Origin: Variovorax sp. V213
Lineage (GTDB): Bacteria; Pseudomonadota; Gammaproteobacteria; Burkholderiales; Burkholderiaceae_C
Length of the DNA: 64,000 nucleotides
Assembly (NCBI RefSeq): GCF_041154455.1
Contig: NZ_AP028664.1
Span: 5,147,001 to 5,211,000, forward strand
Reading direction: 5' to 3'
Shown here piece after piece: positions 1 through 8,268 of the stretch. The notes beneath the pieces were generated by a model that was not told where the DNA came from, ran no database searches, and saw only the letters and a program-made list of their open reading frames with translations. The translations under genes and the position numbers were made by a program. Position 1 is the stretch's first letter, and each line of letters begins with the position of its first letter.

Positions 1-1393
1 CGAGCATCAGCACCGTCAGCATGCCGAATGTCAGCAGGGCGCCAAGCAGCAGCGCATTGCTTTCCGATGCCAGCAGGCCGTAGAGCGCGCCATAGAGTAC
101 CGCGACATAGGCCCCAAATCCCGCGCCGCGTTTCCAGCTTTGCAAAACGGCGCTGAAGTAGATGCCGAGCAGCAGAACACTTGCACCGGCCGCGCTCGCA
201 TAGGCCAGCCAGAAAGCCAGTTTCTCGGACAGGGCCAGCAGCAGCAGGAAGAACAGCGCGATCGAAAGGCCGACCAGCCCGTATTGCACCGGATGCATGC
301 GCTGCCTGCGGAACAGCTCGAACATGAAGGCCGCCATGATCACCAGGCCGATGAAGAGCGCGCCGTACTTGCCGGCGCGCGTGCTCATCGAGTACACGTT
401 GATCGGCTGGGCGAGCGACACGTCGAAGGTCTGCAGCGGGCCGAGGTTGCGTGGCGCATGGGCGGCTGTCGCTGCAGCTGCTGCCGTGGCGGCGGCACCG
501 GTGGCATCGCGGTCCGACAGTCCGGCGCGCACCTGTTCGCGCGCCGAGGTCACGAGCGACGACACGCGCCAGTGCGCATCGAAGCCCTGCGGCGTCACCT
601 CGCGCTGCGTGGCGAGAAAGCGGCCGCCGAAGCTCGGATGCGCCCAGGGCGAACTCAGGTGGGCGGTGGTCTCTTCGGCAATCGGCACCATCGAGAGCGT
701 GTCTTGTCCCACGAGGCCGAGCTTCATCTCGAAGGGCAGTGGCGTCTTCGTCTCCCATGCGGCGAGCGCGGCGCCGGTGAGCGGTGCATGGACGCCATCG
801 GCCAGCCAGCTGCTGTCCGCAAGACCAGGCACATGCTGCTTGAAACGCAAAGCCTCACCGTTGATCGCGATGGAAGGCGAACCGTCGAGCCCGCGCAAAT
901 CGCTCACGTAGAAGACGACGAAAGGTGCCTTGAACTCAATGCGGGAATCGGCTTCGCTGTGCGCCACGGACTTGGGGTCGAAGGCTGCGAATCCGCCGCC
1001 GAGCGTGGCGTTGAGCGTATAGAACGGAATCCTGAAGATGCCCCGATAGCGCTCGTGCGGCGCCATCGAGCCTTCGATGTGCAGCTTGTCGGGAAACACC
1101 GCGTGGGCCATTTCCTTGCTGCGTGCCTCCTGGCCGATCACCTTGCCTTGCGCATTGCGCAGAGGTTCCATCCAGCGTTCCACGTAGGGCACCAGCAGCA
1201 GCGGGCCCACCATGGTCTGCCCGCTCGCGTAGGTGGCGGCAAGCTCCTCGGCCGCCTCGCGCTGGCTGCGGCCGCGCTCGCGGTTGATCGAATTGATCTC
1301 GGCCAGCGGAATGCACAGCAAGAGCGTGAGCATGAGCAGGCCGGCGACCTTGACCAGCATCGAACCCTGCAGGGCCTTGAACAACAGAAGCAT
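1..1393 (-). CDS. creD: Inner membrane protein CreD (C-terminus cut by window edge)
   Basis: On the minus strand an ATG at 1393 opens a frame that stays open to the left edge (about 464 codons). The N-terminus MLLLFKALQGSMLVKVAGLL is a membrane segment, followed by a long periplasmic stretch and then hydrophobic helices towards base 1. This is the CreD pattern, and CreD proteins are usually about 450 residues, so only a few residues should be missing. A GAGGAG Shine-Dalgarno lies just upstream. CreD is an inner membrane protein of the CreBC regulon whose molecular activity is poorly defined; in some species it affects envelope integrity and beta-lactam response. A CreB-type direct repeat lies upstream at 1476-1491. 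The neighbour at 1602 is divergent. Family call firm, function uncertain. Confidence 0.9.
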   Translation of the reverse strand, partial: MLLLFKALQGSMLVKVAGLLMLTLLLCIPLAEINSINRERGRSQREAAEELAATYASGQTMVGPLLLVPYVERWMEPLRNAQGKVIGQEARSKEMAHAVFPDKLHIEGSMAPHERYRGIFRIPFYTLNATLGGGFAAFDPKSVAHSEADSRIEFKAPFVVFYVSDLRGLDGSPSIAINGEALRFKQHVPGLADSSWLADGVHAPLTGAALAAWETKTPLPFEMKLGLVGQDTLSMVPIAEETTAHLSSPWAHPSFGGRFLATQREVTPQGFDAHWRVSSLVTSAREQVRAGLSDRDATGAAATAAAAATAAHAPRNLGPLQTFDVSLAQPINVYSMSTRAGKYGALFIGLVIMAAFMFELFRRQRMHPVQYGLVGLSIALFFLLLLALSEKLAFWLAYASAAGASVLLLGIYFSAVLQSWKRGAGFGAYVAVLYGALYGLLASESNALLLGALLTFGMLTVLML

Positions 1394-1475
1394 GTTTTTT
1401 TCTCCTCTTCGATAGCGAAGCCGCGATGCTCGTCGCGCGATCCGAAGGCCGTGTGAAGCGTGGCCGCCGGCGGAC

Positions 1476-1491
1476 TTCACACAGGCTTCAC
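1476..1491 (+). promoter_or_regulatory. Candidate CreB-binding cre-tag
   Basis: The sequence is TTCAC, six bases, TTCAC, an exact match to the published CreB recognition element (TTCAC-N6-TTCAC). It lies between the divergent starts of creD (1393) and the VIT/vWA gene (1602). A weaker copy on the minus strand at 1444-1459 reads TTCAC-N6-TTCGG. Since creD is the classic CreBC target, the position supports a real operator. No creB or creC is visible in this window. Confidence 0.6.
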
Positions 1492-1601
1492 ACAACGGCG
1501 CATCGGGCTGGCTGACTTCAAGCAGCCTTCCAATTTCCTTCTCGCGCGGTGCCGACAGTTGCGGCTGTGCAAGTTCGCACGGACACCGACACCAAACAGC
1601 C

Positions 1602-3677
1602 ATGGATGCCCACACCACCTCCCGTCCCGGCCGCTGGCTCTGGCTCGCCACCGTGAGCCTGGCCGCCGCGGGCTTCGTCGCGCTCAGCCTCAACCCCGTG
1701 CATGCACAGGAAGCATCCGGCCCGCGGCTGAAGACCGAGAGCCCCTACTTCTTCGTGAAAAGCGACGACCCCTCGGTCGACCGCCTGCCGCTCAAGGGAA
1801 CCGAGGTGGCGGTGAAGATCTCGGGCGTCATTGCCGACGTGACCGTCACGCAGACCTACCGCAATGAAGGACAGCGCGCGATCGAGGCGAAGTATGTTTT
1901 TCCGGGTTCGACCAAGGCTGCGGTCAGTGGACTCAACGTGCGCCTGGCCGACCGCCTGATCACCGCGCAGATCCGCGAGAAGCAGCAGGCGCAGATCGAA
2001 TACGACACCGCGAAGAAGGAAGGCAAGACCGCCGCGCTGCTCGAGCAGCACCTGCCCAACGTGTTCCAGATGAACGTCGCCAACATCCTGCCGGGCGACG
2101 ACGTGAAGGTGGAGCTGCGCTACACCGAACTCCTGGTGCCGCAGTCGGGCAACTACGCGTTCGTGTTTCCCACGGTGGTGGGCCCGCGCTACAACAGCCC
2201 GCAGTCGGAGAACGCCCAGGCCAAGTGGGTGGCCCAGCCCACGCTGCGCGCCGGCGTGGCGCCCGGCACCAGCTTCAGGCTGAAGGCCAGCATCGACACG
2301 CCCATGGGCCTGAAGGAGGTGCGCTCGGGTACGCACGCCATCGACGTGAAGAAGAGCGATGAAGACCGGCATGCCGACGTGATGCTCGCGGCCGACGGCC
2401 GCCCCGCGGACAACCGCGACTTCGTGCTCGACTACCGCCTTGCGGGCGAAAAGATCGAATCGGGCCTGATGCTCTACAAAGGCCAGAACACCGATGGAAG
2501 CACCGAGAACTTCTTCCTCGCGATGGTCGAGCCGCCCAAGGCCGTGGCCGCCAGCGCCATTTCACCGCGCGACTACATCTTCGTGGTCGACATCTCGGGA
2601 TCGATGCACGGCTTTCCGCTCGACACCGCCAAGACCGTGCTCGAACGCCTGATCGGCGGGCTGCGCCCGAGCGACACCTTCAACGTGCTGCTGTTCTCGG
2701 GCAGCAACAAGATGCTCTCCCCCCAATCGGTGCCAGCCACCCGCGCCAACATCGAGCAGGCGCTGGCCACCATCCAGAACTACGGCGGCAGCGGCAGCAC
2801 CGAGCTGATTCCCGCGCTCAAGCGCGTCTATGCGGAGCCGAAGGAAGAGAACGTGTCGCGCACCGTGGTGCTGGTGACGGACGGCTACGTGAGCGTGGAG
2901 CGCGAGGCCTTCGAGCTGGTGCGCAAGAACCTGTCGAAGGCCAACGTGTTTGCCTTCGGCATCGGCTCGTCGGTGAACCGCAGCCTGATGGAAGGCATTG
3001 CGCGTGCCGGCATGGGCGAGCCCTTCATCATCACCGACCCGATCCAGGCACCCGAGCAGGCCGCACGCTTCCGCCGCATGGTGGAGTCGCCCGTGCTCAC
3101 GAACGTGAAGGTCACTTTCGGTGGGCTGGACGTGTACGACGTGGAGCCGCAAGCCTTGCCCGACGTGCTCGGCGAACGCCCCGCGATCGTGTTCGGCAAG
3201 TGGCGCGCGGATGCCGAAGGCAAGGCCCGGGGCCGCGTGATCGTCGAAGGCCGCGGTGCCAACGGCCCGTACCGCCAGGAGTTGCGTATCGACCCGCAGA
3301 TGCGCCAGGACACCGCCGCGCTGCGCACGCTGTGGGCACGCCACCGCATCCAGAGCCTGAGCGACCAGGAGACGCTCGAGGGCGGCGGCGCCTTCAAGGA
3401 ACGCATCACCGAGCTCGGCCTGAAGTACAGCCTGCTGACGCAGTACACCAGCTTCATCGCGGTGGACAAGGTGGTGCGCAACCTGGCGCCGCAGAACAGC
3501 GTGGACGTGAACCAGCCGCTGCCCCTGCCGCAGGGCGTGAGCGAACTCGCACTCGGCGCCGAGGTGCCCAGCACGCCGGAGCCGGAAACGCTGGGCGCGA
3601 TTGCCGTGGTGCTGTCGATGCTCGCCATGCTGCGCCGCCGCGCGCGGCGCAACGACCCGCGCCGCTTCACGGCCTGA
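1602..3677 (+). CDS. VIT and vWA domain protein with PEP-CTERM sorting tail
   Basis: 691 residues. The N-terminus has a hydrophobic signal segment (about residues 13-36) ending near a HAQ cleavage site. A VIT domain (roughly 45-170) and a von Willebrand factor A domain (roughly 320-490) follow. The vWA MIDAS motif DISGS lies at about 330-334, with supporting motifs GSGSTEL and VTDGY. The C-terminus carries PEP at about 659-661, a hydrophobic helix and a cluster of arginines, which is the PEP-CTERM layout read by exosortases. The exosortase gene starts 25 bases downstream, so this is very probably its dedicated substrate, released to the outer surface or periplasm. Such proteins resemble inter-alpha-trypsin-inhibitor heavy chains and probably bind ligands through a metal ion. 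The ligand is unknown. Confidence 0.9.
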   Translation: MDAHTTSRPGRWLWLATVSLAAAGFVALSLNPVHAQEASGPRLKTESPYFFVKSDDPSVDRLPLKGTEVAVKISGVIADVTVTQTYRNEGQRAIEAKYVFPGSTKAAVSGLNVRLADRLITAQIREKQQAQIEYDTAKKEGKTAALLEQHLPNVFQMNVANILPGDDVKVELRYTELLVPQSGNYAFVFPTVVGPRYNSPQSENAQAKWVAQPTLRAGVAPGTSFRLKASIDTPMGLKEVRSGTHAIDVKKSDEDRHADVMLAADGRPADNRDFVLDYRLAGEKIESGLMLYKGQNTDGSTENFFLAMVEPPKAVAASAISPRDYIFVVDISGSMHGFPLDTAKTVLERLIGGLRPSDTFNVLLFSGSNKMLSPQSVPATRANIEQALATIQNYGGSGSTELIPALKRVYAEPKEENVSRTVVLVTDGYVSVEREAFELVRKNLSKANVFAFGIGSSVNRSLMEGIARAGMGEPFIITDPIQAPEQAARFRRMVESPVLTNVKVTFGGLDVYDVEPQALPDVLGERPAIVFGKWRADAEGKARGRVIVEGRGANGPYRQELRIDPQMRQDTAALRTLWARHRIQSLSDQETLEGGGAFKERITELGLKYSLLTQYTSFIAVDKVVRNLAPQNSVDVNQPLPLPQGVSELALGAEVPSTPEPETLGAIAVVLSMLAMLRRRARRNDPRRFTA

Positions 3678-3702
3678 ACGCGAAAGAAAAAAGGGAAAAC
3701 AA

Positions 3703-4632
3703 ATGTCACTGGCCGCACTTGCCCACCGCCATCCGCGCATCGTGGATTGGGGCATTCACATCGACCGCGCACCGGCCGCCGGCTGGCTCGCGCTGCAGTT
3801 CTCTGCACTGGCGCCGACCTGGGCCTGGATGGTCCGGCGCATGCGCGACGGCTCCGACGACCCGCTGGGCCTCTTGGCGCTGGCTGCGTTGGCTGCGCTG
3901 GTGTGGCAATGGCGGCGCGAACTGCGCGCCGCGCCGCGGCTGGGCTGGCTGGCTCTCGCGGGGGCCGGCACCTTGCTGGCCACGCTGCTGCGCACGGGGC
4001 TTGGCGCGCTGCCCGCCCTGCCCCCGCTCGCGGCGGGCCTGGTGGCGGTGCTGGCGCTGGCGTGCGGCCTGCTCGCCTTCCTGCCGCGGCGCGTGGCCGC
4101 GCTGCCGGTCGCGGGGCTTGCGGTGCTGGCCTTGCCGCTGTTGTCGTCGCTGCAGTTCTATGCGGGCTATCCGCTGCGCGTGGTCACGGCCGAGGCGAGC
4201 CGCTGGCTGCTGGCGCCGGGCTTCAGCGTGGCGCGCGAGGGCAGCAGCCTGCTGGTCGATGGCCGGCTGGTCATCGTCGATGCGCCGTGCTCGGGCGTGC
4301 AGATGGTGTGGCTCGGTTACTTCACCGCCTGCGCGGTGGCGCTCTGGGCACGCCAGGACGATCGCGGCTTTGTGCGCCGGTTGCCGGTGGTCGGGCTGCT
4401 GGTGCTGGCAGGCAACATCCTGCGCAACAGTGTGCTGATTGCACTCGAAGGTGCGGGCCATCCGCTGGCGCCCTGGGCGCACAACCTGCTCGGCCTGCTG
4501 GTGCTGGCCGTGGTGTGCGGCGGCATCGCGCGCCTGATGGTGCCGGCGCGCACGGTGCCCGGGTTTGCCGACCAGCCCATTCCGGGCCTGATCACTGCGC
4601 AAGGAGGCCGCCATGTCGACACGGTTCTTTGA
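3703..4632 (+). CDS. Exosortase (membrane cysteine transpeptidase-like)
   Basis: 309 residues, almost all membrane-spanning (about eight helices). The exosortase triad is visible: Cys196 in DAPCSGVQMVW, Arg241 in GNILRN and His260 in WAHNLLG. Exosortases are thought to cut PEP-CTERM tails in the inner membrane during surface export. The ATG at 3703 follows an A-rich AGGGA ribosome site. The gene sits between its probable substrate (ends 3677) and an EpsI-like protein that overlaps its last 20 bases. It may belong to a small XrtQ-type subgroup found in Burkholderiales, but I cannot assign the subfamily without a profile search. Confidence 0.88.
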   Translation: MSLAALAHRHPRIVDWGIHIDRAPAAGWLALQFSALAPTWAWMVRRMRDGSDDPLGLLALAALAALVWQWRRELRAAPRLGWLALAGAGTLLATLLRTGLGALPALPPLAAGLVAVLALACGLLAFLPRRVAALPVAGLAVLALPLLSSLQFYAGYPLRVVTAEASRWLLAPGFSVAREGSSLLVDGRLVIVDAPCSGVQMVWLGYFTACAVALWARQDDRGFVRRLPVVGLLVLAGNILRNSVLIALEGAGHPLAPWAHNLLGLLVLAVVCGGIARLMVPARTVPGFADQPIPGLITAQGGRHVDTVL

Positions 4633-5182
4633 AAACTTTTTCGCTAACCACTTCATCAATCGCATCGGCCACAAGGCGGCGTTCGCGCTCGCGATGCTGT
4701 TGTGCCTGCTGTGGTCGACCGCCGCGGCCCTGCGCGCCCCGCCGGACCCCGTGGCGGCCGCGGCCACGCACGAATGGCCGCGCGAATGGGATGGTGCACC
4801 GCTGCGCCCGATGGCGCTGAGCGAGGTCGAGCAGCGCTTTGCCGACCGTTTTCCGGGTGCCATCGGCCGCATGACGGACGGCACACAGACGATCGTGATG
4901 CGCGCGGTGAACGCACCCACGCGCATGCTGCATCCGGCGGCCGACTGCTATCGCGCGCTGGGTTTTCGCATCGAGCAGGCGCGCCTGGAACGCGACGCGC
5001 AGGAGCGTCTGTGGCGCTGCTTTGTTGCGCAACGGCACGGTGTGCAAAAGTTCCGCGTCTGCGAGCGCATCGTCGATGCCGAAGGCGCCGCTTTCACCGA
5101 CACTTCAGCTTGGTACTGGGCGGCGGCCAGCGGGCAGTCGCGCGGTCCGTGGCAAGCCGTCACGGTGGCGAGACCCTTGTGA
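4613..5182 (+). CDS. Exosortase-associated EpsI-like protein
   Basis: 189 residues with one N-terminal membrane anchor (about residues 20-40) and a soluble domain likely on the outer face. The segment LHPAADCYRALGF matches the His/Cys-containing core of EpsI-family proteins, which often lie next to or are fused to exosortases. Their role in sorting is unclear. The start overlaps the exosortase gene by 20 bases and the stop is 7 bases before the transglycosylase start, so the four genes are almost certainly one transcript. Family call is moderately firm because EpsI domains diverge strongly. Confidence 0.75.
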   Translation: MSTRFFENFFANHFINRIGHKAAFALAMLLCLLWSTAAALRAPPDPVAAAATHEWPREWDGAPLRPMALSEVEQRFADRFPGAIGRMTDGTQTIVMRAVNAPTRMLHPAADCYRALGFRIEQARLERDAQERLWRCFVAQRHGVQKFRVCERIVDAEGAAFTDTSAWYWAAASGQSRGPWQAVTVARPL

Positions 5183-5189
5183 GAGTTGT

Positions 5190-6458
5190 GTGAACAAGAT
5201 CCTGAGATTTGTGATTTATGCGCTGTCGGCCCTGGTGGTGACAGTCTGCCTGGCCATCTTTCTGATAGCCAAGTTCGCGCTTGCACCCGCAGCGGGCGAG
5301 TGGAGCACCACCGTCAAGGCCGGCCCGCTGAGCTTCCAGGTCGGCGTGCCCGCGGCGGTGCGCCTGGCCACTTCTTCGTGGCTTGCACCACGGCTTCACG
5401 GCCACTCTCTGGACACGCGCTTCGGCACGGTCCGTTTCGCCTGGAAGGACGCGGACGGCCAGCTCGAGATGCGCTGCGCGCCCTGCAGCGTGGAAGTCCC
5501 GGCGCTCGGCACGCAGCCGATCCAGGTCGAAGGCCTGATCGCCACCGTCAGGCGCGACGGCAACACGCTGGCCGGCACCATCGCGGCCACGCCTCGCACT
5601 GCCGATGCCGCCGCCGTGATCCAGGGTCAATGGGAAGGGCGCCTCGTGCCCAAGGGCCTGCACCTCAGCGCCGACATCAAGGATGCGCCCATCGCCCGCT
5701 GGTATGCGGTGCTTGCGCCCCACCTGCCCGAGCTGCAACGTGCCCGCATCGGCGGCACGCTGGCGTTGCGCGGCCAGGTGGCGCTGCCCGAAGCCACGTT
5801 CGTCGTGATTCCCACCGTCAGCCAGTTCACCGTTGAAGGGCTGGGCACCGAAGCCATGCTCGGCGCGCGCACCAGCTGTGGCGCGCCTTCGAAGCTGGCC
5901 AACGACAGCTGGCTGGCACGGGCCGTCATCGCGGCCGAGGACCAGCGCTTCTTCACCCACGCCGGCTACGACCTGACTGAAATCGTCGCGTCGATCGACA
6001 ACAACCAAAAGGACGGCCAGCAGAAGCGCGGCGCCAGCACGCTGACCCAGCAGCTCGCCAAGATGCTGGTGACCGGCAGCGACCGTACCGCCGAGCGCAA
6101 GCTGCGCGAACTGCTCTACGCGGTCGAAATGGAACAAACACTGGGCAAGGCGCGCATCCTGCAGCTTTACCTCGACAACGCGCCCTGGGGCGGCAACCTG
6201 TGCGGTGCCGAAGCCGCCGCACGGCGCTATTTCAAGCGGCCGGCGCGCAACCTGGAACCCGCGCAGGCTGTCTGGCTCGCGGCCATGCTGCACAAGCCAC
6301 AGGCGGTGCTCGAGCAATGGCGGCGCGACGGCCGCATCGACCCTGACCGCACCAAGTGGGTGGCCGAAGGCGTGCGCGGCATCAGCCGCAACCAGCGCGA
6401 GGCACTGCTCAAGAGCGTGGCGGCGGCCCGGTTCACGGCGCCGGAGGCGGTGCCATGA
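5190..6458 (+). CDS. Membrane-anchored GT51 peptidoglycan transglycosylase
   Basis: 422 residues from a GTG at 5190, chosen because it follows the upstream stop by 7 bases, has GAGAG just ahead and gives a clean membrane anchor (MNKILRFVIYALSALVV). Residues 225-400 carry the GT51 motifs: AAEDQRFFTHAG with catalytic Glu about 250, GASTLTQQLAK, ERKLRELLYA, QLYLDNAPWGGN and AVWLAAMLHKP. It should polymerise lipid II into glycan strands in the periplasm. No transpeptidase domain follows, so it is monofunctional. It is nearly twice the usual Mtg length because about 180 residues of unrecognised sequence sit between the anchor and the catalytic domain. It lies directly behind the exosortase genes. 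Confidence 0.85.
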   Translation: MNKILRFVIYALSALVVTVCLAIFLIAKFALAPAAGEWSTTVKAGPLSFQVGVPAAVRLATSSWLAPRLHGHSLDTRFGTVRFAWKDADGQLEMRCAPCSVEVPALGTQPIQVEGLIATVRRDGNTLAGTIAATPRTADAAAVIQGQWEGRLVPKGLHLSADIKDAPIARWYAVLAPHLPELQRARIGGTLALRGQVALPEATFVVIPTVSQFTVEGLGTEAMLGARTSCGAPSKLANDSWLARAVIAAEDQRFFTHAGYDLTEIVASIDNNQKDGQQKRGASTLTQQLAKMLVTGSDRTAERKLRELLYAVEMEQTLGKARILQLYLDNAPWGGNLCGAEAAARRYFKRPARNLEPAQAVWLAAMLHKPQAVLEQWRRDGRIDPDRTKWVAEGVRGISRNQREALLKSVAAARFTAPEAVP

Positions 6459-7207
6459 ACGATGTCGAGGCCATCGAGCGCGCCACGGTCGCCGCCGTGT
6501 CTCCCCTTGCCGTCGAAGAACTCGACGGCTGGCTGCTGCCCTTCGACGACGGCACCGTCAAGCGCGCCCGCTCGGCGGTTCCGCTGCACCGCGGCGAGGT
6601 CAGCGACCGCACGATCGACCGCATCGAAGACCGCTACGACAGCCGACAGTTCGTACCGGCCTTCCGACTGGCCGACGTTCCTTCCTTTGCTGCACTGCAC
6701 GCCGAGCTGGAGCAGCGGCACTACGTCGGCGATTCGCCGACCTGCGTACAGGTCGGTTCCGCGCGGCGCATGCGCGAGGTGGCGGCGGCCGACGCTGCGC
6801 TGGCCGAGGTCGACCTGGCGCCCGACGAGGCCTGGGCGACGCTGTTTCTCGGCGAGGGCTTCGATCCGGTGGATGGCGCGCATCGCGTGCGGGCGCTGTC
6901 GCGTGCCAAGGGGTCGCTCTATGCCAGCGTGCGCGAAGGCCGGCGCACCGTGGCCGCGGGCGCCATGGCCTTCGGCCACGGATGGGCCAGCGTGCACGGC
7001 ATGCGAACCGAGCAGTCGCAGCGCGGGCGGGGCCTGGCGGGGCGCGTGCTTGCGGGCCTGGCGCAGGCCGCGCTCGAGCGCGGCTTCGAACGCGTCTTCC
7101 TGCAGGTCGACGCACACAACGATGCGGCCCATGCGCTCTACCGGCGCGCCGGTTTTTCCACGCAGTGGCAGTACCGCTACTGGCAGCGGCAGCAGTGGCC
7201 GCGGTGA
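6455..7207 (+). CDS. GNAT family N-acetyltransferase
   Basis: 250 residues. The ATG overlaps the TGA of the transglycosylase gene (ATGA), indicating translational coupling. The C-terminal half contains the acetyl-CoA-binding motif QRGRGLAGRVL, then the typical end of the fold with HNDAAHALYRRAGF. The N-terminal half (ELDGWLLPFDDGTVKR) resembles the first lobe of two-domain GNAT proteins. The substrate cannot be read from sequence. Coupling to a peptidoglycan enzyme gene could hint at an envelope-related amine, but that is guesswork. Confidence 0.8.
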   Translation: MNDVEAIERATVAAVSPLAVEELDGWLLPFDDGTVKRARSAVPLHRGEVSDRTIDRIEDRYDSRQFVPAFRLADVPSFAALHAELEQRHYVGDSPTCVQVGSARRMREVAAADAALAEVDLAPDEAWATLFLGEGFDPVDGAHRVRALSRAKGSLYASVREGRRTVAAGAMAFGHGWASVHGMRTEQSQRGRGLAGRVLAGLAQAALERGFERVFLQVDAHNDAAHALYRRAGFSTQWQYRYWQRQQWPR

Positions 7208-7274
7208 CGGCACCCACCTGAAAGGCACACCCCCACCGGTGGCGCGGTCGGGGCGTTAGTGCCACCATGGCTGC

Positions 7275-8174
7275 ATGACGAACGCAAATCATCATGCCAA
7301 CCACCCCACCGATCCCGTCGCCACGCCGCGCGGCATCGACCACATCGTGGCCGGTGTGTCCACCAGCGATGGCGACGGCGTCAAACTCACCCGCGTGCTT
7401 CAGCAGCCGCTGCAGAAAAGGCTCGACCCCTATCTGATGCTCGATGCCTTCGGCAGCGACAACCCGGGCGACTACATCGGCGGCTTTCCCAACCATCCGC
7501 ACCGCGGCTTTGAAACAGTGACCTACATGATCGCGGGCCGCATGCGCCACCGCGACAGCGCGGGCCACGAGGGCTTGCTGCAAAACGGCGGCGTGCAGTG
7601 GATGACGGCTGGCCGCGGGCTCATCCACAGTGAACTGCCGGAACAGGAAGACGGCCTCATGGAAGGCTTTCAGCTCTGGCTCAACCTGCCCGCGAAGGAC
7701 AAGATGCGCGAGCCCTGGTATCGCGACATCCAGAGCGAGGAACTTCCGGAATACACCACCACCGCGGGCGTGCAGGTGCGCGTGATCGCCGGAGCCAGCC
7801 ACGGCATCGAAGGCGCGGTGCGGCGCGAGGACACGGAGCCGCTGTATCTCGACATCACCCTGCCGCCGGGCGCCGAGTTTGCGCAGCCCCTGCCGGACGA
7901 TCACAACGCGCTGGTGTACGTGTTCCGCGAATCGGTGTGGATCTCGGGCAGCGAGGTGCCGACGCGCCGCATGGCCATTCTTGCGAACGAGCCCGGCAGC
8001 GACGGCGTCGTGCTGCGCGCGGGCGCCACCAACCACAGCCCGGCACGCGCGCTGCTGATTGCCGGCAAGCCGCTGCGCGAACCGATTGCGCAGTACGGCC
8101 CCTTCGTGATGAACACCCAGGAAGAGGTCAAGCAGGCGGTGCACGACTTCCAGAACGGCAAGTTCGGCGGCTGA
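7275..8174 (+). CDS. Pirin family protein
   Basis: 299 residues with a bicupin fold. The pirin signature GGFPNHPHRGFETV lies near residues 72-85 and supplies metal-binding histidines. It continues through MIAGRMRHRDSAG and MTAGRGLIHSE, with a further glutamate ligand. Pirins bind iron and some have quercetin dioxygenase activity or act as redox-sensitive regulators. The gene stands alone, 67 bases after the GNAT gene and about 95 bases before the reductase gene. Family call is firm; the function in this organism is open. Confidence 0.9.
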   Translation: MTNANHHANHPTDPVATPRGIDHIVAGVSTSDGDGVKLTRVLQQPLQKRLDPYLMLDAFGSDNPGDYIGGFPNHPHRGFETVTYMIAGRMRHRDSAGHEGLLQNGGVQWMTAGRGLIHSELPEQEDGLMEGFQLWLNLPAKDKMREPWYRDIQSEELPEYTTTAGVQVRVIAGASHGIEGAVRREDTEPLYLDITLPPGAEFAQPLPDDHNALVYVFRESVWISGSEVPTRRMAILANEPGSDGVVLRAGATNHSPARALLIAGKPLREPIAQYGPFVMNTQEEVKQAVHDFQNGKFGG

Positions 8175-8268
8175 CCGGCGCGGCCCTGCATGCGTGTAGT
8201 CGCAGGCCTACCGAAAATCGGCGTCGTGCACAGGTCACGGGCGGGACCGCGGCGCATAGATTGTCGCC

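Noticed and set aside
140..1456. Plus-strand open frame of 438 codons opposite creD
   Set aside because: The minus-strand frame matches CreD over its whole length with a proper start and ribosome site; the plus frame is low-complexity shadow.
5160..6317. Minus-strand open frame opposite the GT51 gene
   Set aside because: No motifs; the plus strand has all five GT51 motifs.
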